This document shows, piece by piece, positions 1 to 6,770 of a stretch of 64,000 bases of DNA. Numbering within the stretch: position 1 is the first letter of the stretch; each line of letters begins with the position of its first letter. The DNA is from Psychroflexus halocasei. GTDB taxonomy: Bacteria > Bacteroidota > Bacteroidia > Flavobacteriales > Flavobacteriaceae. The translations under genes were made by a program, and so were the position numbers. The stretch is taken from the NCBI RefSeq assembly GCF_900107595.1, contig NZ_FNQF01000003.1, forward strand, positions 186,001-250,000, written 5' to 3'. The notes beneath the pieces are model-generated. The model had not been told where the DNA came from. It was given only the letters and a program-made list of their open reading frames with translations, and did not search any database.

Positions 1-364
1 AAAGGTTTTCTAAATCAAACCAATACAAGCCTATACAAGCTGCTGCGCCAACATAGCAGAATAGCTTCATGAAAAACTTCTTACTGCCACTATAATCTGC
101 AATTCCACTTAAAAGAGGACTTAAAACTGAAATGATCAAAAAAGCAAAAGCCGTGATATAGCCAATCAGAGCATTATTGTTAAAAGAATAACCAAGAAAT
201 TCAACTTGATCATTAATGACTTCTCCATCACTATTTTTGACCAAAGTTAAAGCACCATAAAAAATTGGAAAAATAGCTGACGAAATGACAAGGCTATAAA
301 CAGAATTAGCCCAGTCGTAAAACGCCCAGGCATTTAATAATTTGGGATGACCTTTTTGTAACAA
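1..364 (-). CDS. UMF1-family MFS transporter (partial, C-terminus outside window)
   Basis: The minus-strand frame is open from a TTG at 364 to the window edge, giving the first 121 residues of a membrane protein. The N-terminus contains NAWAFYDWANSVYSLV, the typical opening of UMF1/Atg22-like major facilitator proteins, followed by hydrophobic helices and a GIADYSGSKKFFMK loop that resembles the conserved MFS loop between helices 2 and 3. The start lies only 4 bp after the stop of the M48 protease gene, so the two are probably co-transcribed. No ATG is available near the start, so TTG is inferred. The substrate cannot be told from the sequence. Confidence 0.85.
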   Translation of the reverse strand, partial: MLQKGHPKLLNAWAFYDWANSVYSLVISSAIFPIFYGALTLVKNSDGEVINDQVEFLGYSFNNNALIGYITAFAFLIISVLSPLLSGIADYSGSKKFFMKLFCYVGAAACIGLYWFDLENL

Positions 365-368
365 AATC

Positions 369-1184
369 TTATTTAAAAGATGTTACACCAAACTGTCTAG
401 CAGTCTGTTTTGCTTCCTCTGCCCATTTAGTCAAATTGTTAATTCTTGTTTCATTCGAAGGGTGAGTGCTCAAAAATTCTGGTTGTCCACCACCTCCACT
501 TGCTTCAGACATGCGTATCCATAAATTAGGTGCTTCAGCGGGATCGTAACCAGCCATCGCCATGAGTGTTAAACCAATTTTATCAGCTTCAGTTTCATGT
601 TTACGGCTAAATGGTAACATCACTAAAACTTGACTTCCCATTCCGTAAGCAACATTAAAAACTTCTTGTTTCTCAGCATCTTCACCACTAAGCGCGGCTG
701 CACCAACAGCACCAACAGTTTCTTGTAATGTTCCTGCACTCATACGTTGTTGACCGTGATTAGCTAAAGCGTGGGCAACCTCGTGTCCCATAATTGTTGC
801 AATCCCAGTTTCAGATTCGGCGACAGGCAATATTCCAGAGTAAAATGCAACTTTTCCGCCTGGCATTGCCCACGCATTAATTTGTTCGCTTTCGATAAGA
901 TTATATTCCCATTGATAATTGTCTGTATAATTTTTATATCCATTTGCATCAAGCCATTTTTCAGCTGCAAGCGTTATTTTACGGCCAACTTCTTTAATCA
1001 TTTTAGATTCTTTTGTTCCATTAACGACTTTACTTTCTTTTAATACTTGATCGTATTGTTGAAATGCCATTGGCAAGATTTCATTATTAGGGACAAGTGC
1101 TAAAGTTTTTTTACCTGTAAATGGATTCTCGGCACAATTTGTGAACAATAGAGCGAGAACAGAGACAATGATTAATTTTTTCAT
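369..1184 (-). CDS. M48-family metalloprotease lipoprotein
   Basis: Putative zinc endopeptidase of the periplasmic M48 (LoiP/BepA-like) type, 271 residues. The N-terminus is a lipoprotein signal ending in LFTNC (Cys17), so it should be membrane-anchored on the periplasmic side. The HEVAH zinc motif lies at about residues 134-138, and the third-ligand region ETEADKIG at about 197-204. No long TPR tail follows, so it is the short form of the family. Family members degrade or help fold damaged outer-membrane proteins; that role is inferred here. A TAnnTTTG promoter box lies upstream, and the UMF1-type transporter gene follows at 4 bp. Confidence 0.9.
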   Translation of the reverse strand: MKKLIIVSVLALLFTNCAENPFTGKKTLALVPNNEILPMAFQQYDQVLKESKVVNGTKESKMIKEVGRKITLAAEKWLDANGYKNYTDNYQWEYNLIESEQINAWAMPGGKVAFYSGILPVAESETGIATIMGHEVAHALANHGQQRMSAGTLQETVGAVGAAALSGEDAEKQEVFNVAYGMGSQVLVMLPFSRKHETEADKIGLTLMAMAGYDPAEAPNLWIRMSEASGGGGQPEFLSTHPSNETRINNLTKWAEEAKQTARQFGVTSFK

Positions 1185-1205
1185 GGTTGTTGTTTATGTT
1201 TAAGT

Positions 1206-1213
1206 CAAATTTA
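1206..1213 (-). promoter_or_regulatory. Predicted -7 promoter box for the M48 gene
   Basis: The minus strand reads TAAATTTG, an exact match to the Bacteroidota -7 consensus TAnnTTTG, 21 bp before the ATG at 1184. Prediction from sequence only. Confidence 0.55.
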
Positions 1214-1264
1214 GATATTTTTTAAAAATAGAAACAAATGATAAGCCTTAACTTTATGCTAAAA

Positions 1265-1762
1265 ATGAAATATTTACTTTTAACATTATTGACAATCGGA
1301 CTTTATTCATGTGATTCCAAAGCACAAAATGATAGTAATAAATCAGAAGCTTCAGAGTTTGAAATTACAAAATCAGAAGCTGAATGGAAAAAAGAACTAA
1401 CTCCCGCAGAATATCAGGTTTTAAGAAAGTCTGCAACTGAGCCTAGAAACTCAAGTCCTCTCAATCAAATTGATGAATCAGGAACTTTTGTTTGTGCTGC
1501 ATGTAAAAATCCCATTTACAAAGCAAAGCATAAATATGACAGAGGTTCAGGCTGGCCGAGTTTCGACAGACCTGTCGAAGGCAATATTAAATTAAAAACT
1601 GATCGGAAGCTAGGCTACCAAAGACAAGAAGTAATTTGTGCAAAATGCGGAAGTCACCTTGGGCACGTTTTTAATGATGGTCCAAAAGAAACAACAGGTA
1701 AGCGCCATTGTATCAATGGAGTTGCAATGAAATTTATAACTGATCAAGAAAATTCAAAATAA
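1265..1762 (+). CDS. msrB: Peptide-methionine (R)-S-oxide reductase MsrB, lipoprotein form
   Basis: Reduces methionine-R-sulfoxide in oxidised proteins. I start it at the ATG at 1265, because this gives a clean lipoprotein signal (MKYLLLTLLTIGLYSC, Cys16); the upstream ATG at 1238 adds nine residues that spoil it. In this 165-residue frame the zinc cysteines are at about 77, 80, 125 and 128, and the catalytic Cys is about 149 in KRHCINGVAMKF. The recycling Cys seen in 2-Cys MsrBs (SGCGWPSF in E. coli) is replaced here by GSGWPSF, so this is a 1-Cys-type enzyme. It probably repairs envelope proteins. Its stop overlaps the ATG of a second msrB by 1 bp. Confidence 0.93.
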   Translation: MKYLLLTLLTIGLYSCDSKAQNDSNKSEASEFEITKSEAEWKKELTPAEYQVLRKSATEPRNSSPLNQIDESGTFVCAACKNPIYKAKHKYDRGSGWPSFDRPVEGNIKLKTDRKLGYQRQEVICAKCGSHLGHVFNDGPKETTGKRHCINGVAMKFITDQENSK

Positions 1763-2136
1763 TGGAAGAAAAAAATTGGAAAGAAAAACTGACGAAAGAG
1801 GAATATCGCGTTTTAAGAGAGCAAGGCACTGAACCGCCTTTCTCTGGAAAATATAATACACATTTTGATGATGGAAAGTATCATTGCAAAGCATGTGATG
1901 CTGTTTTATTTAATAGCAATTCAAAATTTGAAAGCAATTGTGGTTGGCCAAGTTTTGATAGTTCAGTTGATGGCGCTATCGAATACAAGAAAGATACATC
2001 ACTAGGAATGATGAGAATCGAAATTTTATGTAGTAATTGCGGTGGACATATCGGTCATATTTTTGATGATGGCCCAACCTCAACTGGTAAACGTTATTGT
2101 GTTAACTCTGTCAGTTTAAATTTTAAAAATCAATAA
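1762..2136 (+). CDS. msrB: Peptide-methionine (R)-S-oxide reductase MsrB, cytosolic form
   Basis: Second MsrB of a tandem pair, 124 residues with no signal peptide, so probably cytoplasmic. Zinc cysteines are at about 42, 45, 90 and 93 (HCKACD and CSNCGGHIGH). The recycling Cys is about 60 in NCGWPSF and the catalytic Cys about 113 in RYCVNSVSLNF, making a complete 2-Cys enzyme that thioredoxin can regenerate. It is translationally coupled to the upstream lipoprotein MsrB (TAATG overlap), and a small lipoprotein gene follows after 2 bp. The two copies are diverged, so this is not a recent duplication. Confidence 0.95.
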   Translation: MEEKNWKEKLTKEEYRVLREQGTEPPFSGKYNTHFDDGKYHCKACDAVLFNSNSKFESNCGWPSFDSSVDGAIEYKKDTSLGMMRIEILCSNCGGHIGHIFDDGPTSTGKRYCVNSVSLNFKNQ

Positions 2137-2138
2137 TT

Positions 2139-2678
2139 ATGAAAAAAATATTTGTACTTTTTACTATTGCCTTTGCGTTTATCGCATGTGAAGGAGATCG
2201 TGGACCAGTTGGTCCTCCAGGACCTCCAGGAAGTGGTGGCGATTCTGAAATTGGTCATGTTTATGACATTGAAGTGAATTTTAATCCTCAAAACAATTAT
2301 AGCGCTGTTTCAGAGTTTCCATTATCTGTGGAGGTTTTCGAAACAGATGTTGTCTTAGTTTATTTATTAGAAAGCCAAATCAGCGACCCTACTGGTCCTG
2401 TAGATGTATGGTCACCATTGCCACAAACTTTTTATTTAGACTTTGGCGATCAAGTTTCTTACAACTTTAATCATACTTTTTTTGATGTCAACATTTTTCT
2501 TGATGGTAATGTTAATTTAGATGCCTTAGGCCCTGAATTTACAAATAATCAAATTTTTAGAGTTGTCATCCTACCAGCAACTGAAGCTAATAGTTTGAGG
2601 ACTGACACTTATCAAAACTTAAAAGAAGATATGGTGCAACAAGATAAATCTCTTGAAGAACACCAATTAGACCTTTAA
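2139..2678 (+). CDS. Lipoprotein of unknown function with short collagen-like segment
   Basis: I do not recognise a defined function. The 179-residue product has a lipoprotein signal (AFAFIAC, Cys17), followed at once by a short Gly-Pro-rich segment (GPVGPPGPPGSGG). Such a segment directly after the lipobox is common in Bacteroidota lipoproteins and is too short to make a real collagen helix. The rest looks like a soluble beta-rich domain, with many Phe, Val and Asp residues. It is the third gene of the msrB operon (2 bp gap) and is followed by a hairpin. Location in the outer membrane or periplasm is inferred. Confidence 0.75.
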   Translation: MKKIFVLFTIAFAFIACEGDRGPVGPPGPPGSGGDSEIGHVYDIEVNFNPQNNYSAVSEFPLSVEVFETDVVLVYLLESQISDPTGPVDVWSPLPQTFYLDFGDQVSYNFNHTFFDVNIFLDGNVNLDALGPEFTNNQIFRVVILPATEANSLRTDTYQNLKEDMVQQDKSLEEHQLDL

Positions 2679-2704
2679 TTATAATAGAACTTTTTTGTTT
2701 TTTG

Positions 2705-2738
2705 AAGATGAACTCATCCTTAAAAAATTCATCTTTTA
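2705..2738 (+). terminator. Putative terminator after the msrB operon
   Basis: An 8-bp inverted repeat (AAGATGAA at 2705-2712, TTCATCTT at 2728-2735) is followed by a short T run. The stem is AT-rich, so the call is moderate. Confidence 0.5.
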
Positions 2739-2790
2739 AAACTTATTACGTAACTTCGTGCACAAATTTTAGATTTTAAAAATTGACAAT

Positions 2791-4182
2791 ATGAGTAAAT
2801 ACGATCTGATTGTTTTAGGAAGTGGTCCTGGAGGATATGTAACAGCGATTCGCGCTTCCCAACTGGGGTTAAAAACCGCAGTCATAGAAAAAGAAAACCT
2901 TGGTGGTGTGTGTCTAAATTGGGGATGTATTCCAACAAAAGCACTTCTAAAAAGCGCTCAAGTATTTGAATATTTGAATCATGCTAGCGACTACGGACTA
3001 AAAGTTGGAAAAGCTGATAAAGATTTTGGCGCTGTCGTGAAAAGAAGCCGTGATGTTGCATCAGGAATGAGCAAAGGTGTTCAATTTTTAATGAAGAAAA
3101 ATAACATTGATGTTATTGACGGTTACGGAAAAGTCAAAAAAGGCAAAAAAGTAGAAGTCACCGATTCTAAAGATAAAAAGAAAACTTACGAGGCAGATCA
3201 TATTGTTATTGCAACTGGAGCTAAATCTAGAGAATTACCAAACTTACCTCAAGATGGTAAAAAAGTGATTGGTTATCGTGAAGCGATGACACTTGAGAAA
3301 CAACCTGAATCTATGATTGTTGTAGGCTCTGGCGCAATTGGTAGCGAGTTTGCTAGTTTTTATAATGATATGGGAACAAAAGTGACAATTGTTGAGTTTC
3401 AACCAAACTTAGTTCCTGTTGAAGATGAAGATGTTTCAAAGCAATTCCAGAAAATCTATAAGAAAAAAGGCATCAAAGTGATGACGAATTCTTCTGTTGA
3501 AAAACTAGATACTTCTGGTAAAAAAGTTAAAGCAACTGTCAAAACGAAAAAAGGCGAAGAAGTTCTTGAAGCTGACATCGTTTTATCTGCAGTTGGTATC
3601 AAAACAAATATCGAAAATATCGGTCTTGAAGATGTTGGTATCAAAACAGAGAAAGACAAAGTTGTTGTTAACGATTACTACCAAACAAATGTTCCTGGCT
3701 ACTATGCCATTGGTGACATTACACACGGTCCTGCCCTAGCTCACGTTGCTTCTGCTGAAGGTATCCTTTGTGTTGAAAAAATTGCTGGTCAAAAAGTTGA
3801 ACCAATTGATTATGGTAATATTCCTGGATGTACTTATGCAAGCCCGGAAATTGCAAGTGTTGGTATGACAGAGAAGCAAGCTAAAGAAGCTGGTTATGAA
3901 TTGAAAATTGGTAAATTTCCATTCTCGGCATCTGGTAAAGCTAGTGCTGCTGGAACAAAAGATGGTTTTGTCAAAGTTATATTTGATGCAAAATATGGTG
4001 AATGGTTAGGCTGTCATATGATTGGCGCTGGTGTAACTGACATGATTGCTGAAGCTGTTTTGGGTCGTAAACTTGAAACAACTGGGCACGAAGTCCTGAA
4101 AACAATTCACCCACACCCAACGATGAGTGAAGCTGTCATGGAAGCTGTTGCAGCTGCTTATGATGAAGTTATTCATATTTAA
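2791..4182 (+). CDS. lpdA: Dihydrolipoyl dehydrogenase (E3)
   Basis: FAD-dependent oxidoreductase that re-oxidises dihydrolipoamide in the pyruvate, 2-oxoglutarate and branched-chain oxo-acid dehydrogenase complexes and in glycine cleavage. The 463-residue length is normal for the family. The FAD-binding GSGPGGYVTAIRA lies at about residues 10-22, the redox disulfide GGVCLNWGCIPTK uses Cys41 and Cys46, the NAD site is VVGSGAIGSEFASF, and the C-terminal acid-base pair is in HPHPTMSE (His442, Glu447). It stands alone with its own terminator, as is common for E3 shared between complexes. A near-consensus -7 box (TAACTTCG) lies at 2751-2758. Confidence 0.97.
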   Translation: MSKYDLIVLGSGPGGYVTAIRASQLGLKTAVIEKENLGGVCLNWGCIPTKALLKSAQVFEYLNHASDYGLKVGKADKDFGAVVKRSRDVASGMSKGVQFLMKKNNIDVIDGYGKVKKGKKVEVTDSKDKKKTYEADHIVIATGAKSRELPNLPQDGKKVIGYREAMTLEKQPESMIVVGSGAIGSEFASFYNDMGTKVTIVEFQPNLVPVEDEDVSKQFQKIYKKKGIKVMTNSSVEKLDTSGKKVKATVKTKKGEEVLEADIVLSAVGIKTNIENIGLEDVGIKTEKDKVVVNDYYQTNVPGYYAIGDITHGPALAHVASAEGILCVEKIAGQKVEPIDYGNIPGCTYASPEIASVGMTEKQAKEAGYELKIGKFPFSASGKASAAGTKDGFVKVIFDAKYGEWLGCHMIGAGVTDMIAEAVLGRKLETTGHEVLKTIHPHPTMSEAVMEAVAAAYDEVIHI

Positions 4183-4205
4183 TAAATTTCTTTTTTATAT
4201 TTTTG

Positions 4206-4234
4206 AAAGCTCCTGCCAAAACAGGAGCTTTTTT
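4206..4234 (+). terminator. Rho-independent terminator after lpdA
   Basis: The stem AGCTCCTG/CAGGAGCT (4208-4215 with 4222-4229), extended by A-T pairs and followed by a T run to 4234, is a strong intrinsic terminator. It lies just before the ATG of the next gene. Confidence 0.9.
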
Positions 4235-4238
4235 ATTT

Positions 4239-5021
4239 ATGCAACACATCGAAAGTTTACAAAATCAAAAAATCAAAACACTTGTTCAACTTCAGAAAAA
4301 AAGTAAAACAAGACAAGAGTTAAATTGCTTTGTCATTGAAGGCAAAAGAGAAATTGAACTTGCTAAAAATGCAAATTACAATTTCAAGCAAGTCTTTATA
4401 TGCGAAAACATTTTTGATCAAGAAATTGATTTCCCTAAAGCTGAAATATTTAGTATTTCTGAAAAAATCTATCAAAAAATTGCTTATAGAGGATCAACTG
4501 AAGGTATTATCGCTGTCGTTGAACCTAAATCAAATCAACTTGATCAGTTAAAATTCGAACATCAAAACCCTTTGATTTTAGTCGCTGAGGCTCCTGAAAA
4601 ACCTGGCAATATCGGCGCACTTTTGCGCACTGCAGATGCAGCAAACTGTGATGCAGTAATCATTGCAAACCCAACAACAGATTTATATAATCCAAATATC
4701 ATTCGTTCAAGTGTTGGCACTTTATTCACCAATCAAATTGCTGTTGGGCAGACTTCAGAAATTATTGAGTTTTTGAACAAAAATGAAATCTCAATTTATT
4801 CAGCAACACTTCAGAATTCTAATTCATATTTAAAAGCTGATTATAACAAAGCAACTGCCTTTGTCGTTGGTACTGAAGCAGAGGGATTAACACAAGAATG
4901 GCGAAATAAGTCAACTCAAAATATCATTATTCCGATGCAAGGTCAGATTGACTCGATGAATGTTTCCGTTTCTGCTGCCATCCTAATTTTCGAGGCAGTG
5001 AGACAACGACAAATCAAATAA
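4239..5021 (+). CDS. TrmH/SpoU-family RNA 2'-O-methyltransferase
   Basis: SPOUT-fold methyltransferase expected to methylate a ribose of rRNA or tRNA using S-adenosylmethionine. I start at ATG 4239 (MQHIESLQNQKIK); a longer frame from TTG 4203 would run through the terminator hairpin of the previous gene. The product has 260 residues. An N-terminal substrate-binding region (about 1-95) is followed by the SPOUT domain with its three motifs: PEKPGNIGALLRTADA, then NPNIIRSSVGTLF, then IPMQGQIDSMNVSVSAAI, which forms the trefoil-knot cofactor site. The precise target nucleotide is not visible in the sequence; RlmB-like activity is one possibility. Confidence 0.92.
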   Translation: MQHIESLQNQKIKTLVQLQKKSKTRQELNCFVIEGKREIELAKNANYNFKQVFICENIFDQEIDFPKAEIFSISEKIYQKIAYRGSTEGIIAVVEPKSNQLDQLKFEHQNPLILVAEAPEKPGNIGALLRTADAANCDAVIIANPTTDLYNPNIIRSSVGTLFTNQIAVGQTSEIIEFLNKNEISIYSATLQNSNSYLKADYNKATAFVVGTEAEGLTQEWRNKSTQNIIIPMQGQIDSMNVSVSAAILIFEAVRQRQIK

Positions 5022-5054
5022 ATTTTATATTTTTAAAGTCTAACGCATCCATCT

Positions 5055-6761
5055 ATGAAAAAAGTTTTTTTGGGCATACTATTTTTATGTCTTCATCAAA
5101 TGGCTATGAGTCAAACTGAGAGTGAAGTTCCTCAGAATTACTTTCATAAGCCACTTGATATACCCATCCTCTTATCTGGAACTTTCGGCGAATTGCGCTC
5201 GAATCACTTTCATTCTGGGATGGATATAAAAACACAAGGCAGAACTGAAATCCCTATTAAAGCCTCAGCAGAAGGCTATGTCAGCAGAATTAAAATTCAA
5301 AGATATGGCTATGGAAAAGCATTATATATCACACATCCTAATGGTTATCAAACCGTTTACGCACATCTAAACCATTTTGCTCCAGATATTGAAGCATACG
5401 TCAAAAAAGCGCAATACAAAAAAGAGTCATACACGATCGAACTGTTTCCTGCTAAAGACAAAATAAAAGTTGATCAAGGGGAACTTATTGCTTACAGCGG
5501 AAACTCAGGTTCTAGCGGTGGTCCGCATTTACATTTTGAAATTCGAGACCCTAATTCAAGACCTATGAATCCCTTTTTATTTGGTTTTGAAGATATAGAA
5601 GACACAAAAGCACCGACAATAAGAGGTCTTTACGCTTATCCTCTCACCAAAAAATCTATTATCGATGGAAGCCGAAGTCGTAAAAAAATTAAACTTTCTA
5701 AAATAGGAGAAGATAGTTATAAAGCTGAAGCGCTTGATGCTTTTGGTGATATTGGTTTTGGGTTTGATGCTTATGATCAGTTTGATTTAGCCTATAATAA
5801 GAATGGTTTGTACTCAGCTGAAGCATATGAAAATGGTAAAAAGATTTTTGAAACTAAATTTGATAGATTTTCATTTGCAGAGACAAGATACATCAACCGA
5901 ATGATTGATTATACTTTTTTAAAAGAGTATAAAAAAAGAATTCAAAAGCTGTTTCTTCAGCCTAATTTAAATCTTGATTTAGCTCAGAAAAATGATCATG
6001 ACGGTATTTTAAGAATGGATCAAGATAGCACAAGCATCACTTATAGAATTGATTTAAAAGATTATATGGGAAACACCAAAACAATCCAAATTCCTATAGA
6101 AACCAAAAGGCCATCAGAGCTCCCTGAAATTGAAGAAAAACGAACCCCTTATTTTGCACAATCAAAATATGCATCAGCTTTTGATAATAATCAAATTGAT
6201 ATTTATATTCCAAAAAATGCACTTTACGAAGACACCTATCTCGATATTCAGTTTGGCTTTAATGAAATTAAAGTTCATGAGTATACGACGCCACTTCATA
6301 AAAGCATGTCAATAGGTTTTGATGTCAGCGAATTTTCAGAAGAAGATAAATCAAAATTATATATTGCAAAAATATTTCCTTGGGGAAGTTATTATTATTC
6401 AAATACAAAGAAGAAGAAAAATCGTTTTGTTACTTACACCAAAGATTTCGGAACCTATGGTTTAAAATTTGATAATGAAAAGCCGACAATAAAACCAATC
6501 AATTTCCGAGACGGAAAATGGATGTCGAACTACAGATATTTAAAACTCAAAATTGATGATGCTGAAACAGGTATTGATGCCTTTCGGGCAACAGTTAATG
6601 GCAAATTCATCTTGATGGAATATGATTATAAAACCAAAATACTCACTCACGATTTTAATGACAATGTTGTGACAGATACACGTAATAAACTTAAGGTTGT
6701 TGTGACTGATAAAGTAGGAAATACACGTATATTTGAAGCAAATTTTAATCGAAAAAAATAA
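5055..6761 (+). CDS. M23-family peptidoglycan metallopeptidase, secreted
   Basis: Predicted zinc endopeptidase of the LytM/lysostaphin type, acting on cell-wall peptides in the periplasm. A signal peptide (about residues 1-19, ending MAMSQ) is followed directly by the catalytic domain: HFHSGMD (His53, Asp57) and GGPHLHFE (His158, His160) supply the zinc and catalytic residues. The remaining 400 residues are a long C-terminal region with beta-rich character and no motif I recognise. The total of 568 residues is long for M23 but usual for this Bacteroidota type. The TonB-dependent receptor gene follows after 9 bp and is probably co-transcribed. Confidence 0.92.
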   Translation: MKKVFLGILFLCLHQMAMSQTESEVPQNYFHKPLDIPILLSGTFGELRSNHFHSGMDIKTQGRTEIPIKASAEGYVSRIKIQRYGYGKALYITHPNGYQTVYAHLNHFAPDIEAYVKKAQYKKESYTIELFPAKDKIKVDQGELIAYSGNSGSSGGPHLHFEIRDPNSRPMNPFLFGFEDIEDTKAPTIRGLYAYPLTKKSIIDGSRSRKKIKLSKIGEDSYKAEALDAFGDIGFGFDAYDQFDLAYNKNGLYSAEAYENGKKIFETKFDRFSFAETRYINRMIDYTFLKEYKKRIQKLFLQPNLNLDLAQKNDHDGILRMDQDSTSITYRIDLKDYMGNTKTIQIPIETKRPSELPEIEEKRTPYFAQSKYASAFDNNQIDIYIPKNALYEDTYLDIQFGFNEIKVHEYTTPLHKSMSIGFDVSEFSEEDKSKLYIAKIFPWGSYYYSNTKKKKNRFVTYTKDFGTYGLKFDNEKPTIKPINFRDGKWMSNYRYLKLKIDDAETGIDAFRATVNGKFILMEYDYKTKILTHDFNDNVVTDTRNKLKVVVTDKVGNTRIFEANFNRKK

Positions 6762-6770
6762 GAAAACCTC

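Noticed and set aside
771-1043. Plus-strand frame of 90 codons inside the M48 gene
   Set aside because: It is antisense to a gene with clear zinc-protease motifs and a lipoprotein signal, and has no family resemblance.
2190-2235. Collagen-like segment of the small lipoprotein as a structural collagen
   Set aside because: The Gly-X-Y stretch is only about four triplets, too short for a triple helix; it is a common spacer after the lipobox.
4203-4238. Longer methyltransferase frame starting at TTG 4203
   Set aside because: These codons lie in the terminator hairpin of lpdA; the ATG at 4239 follows the hairpin.
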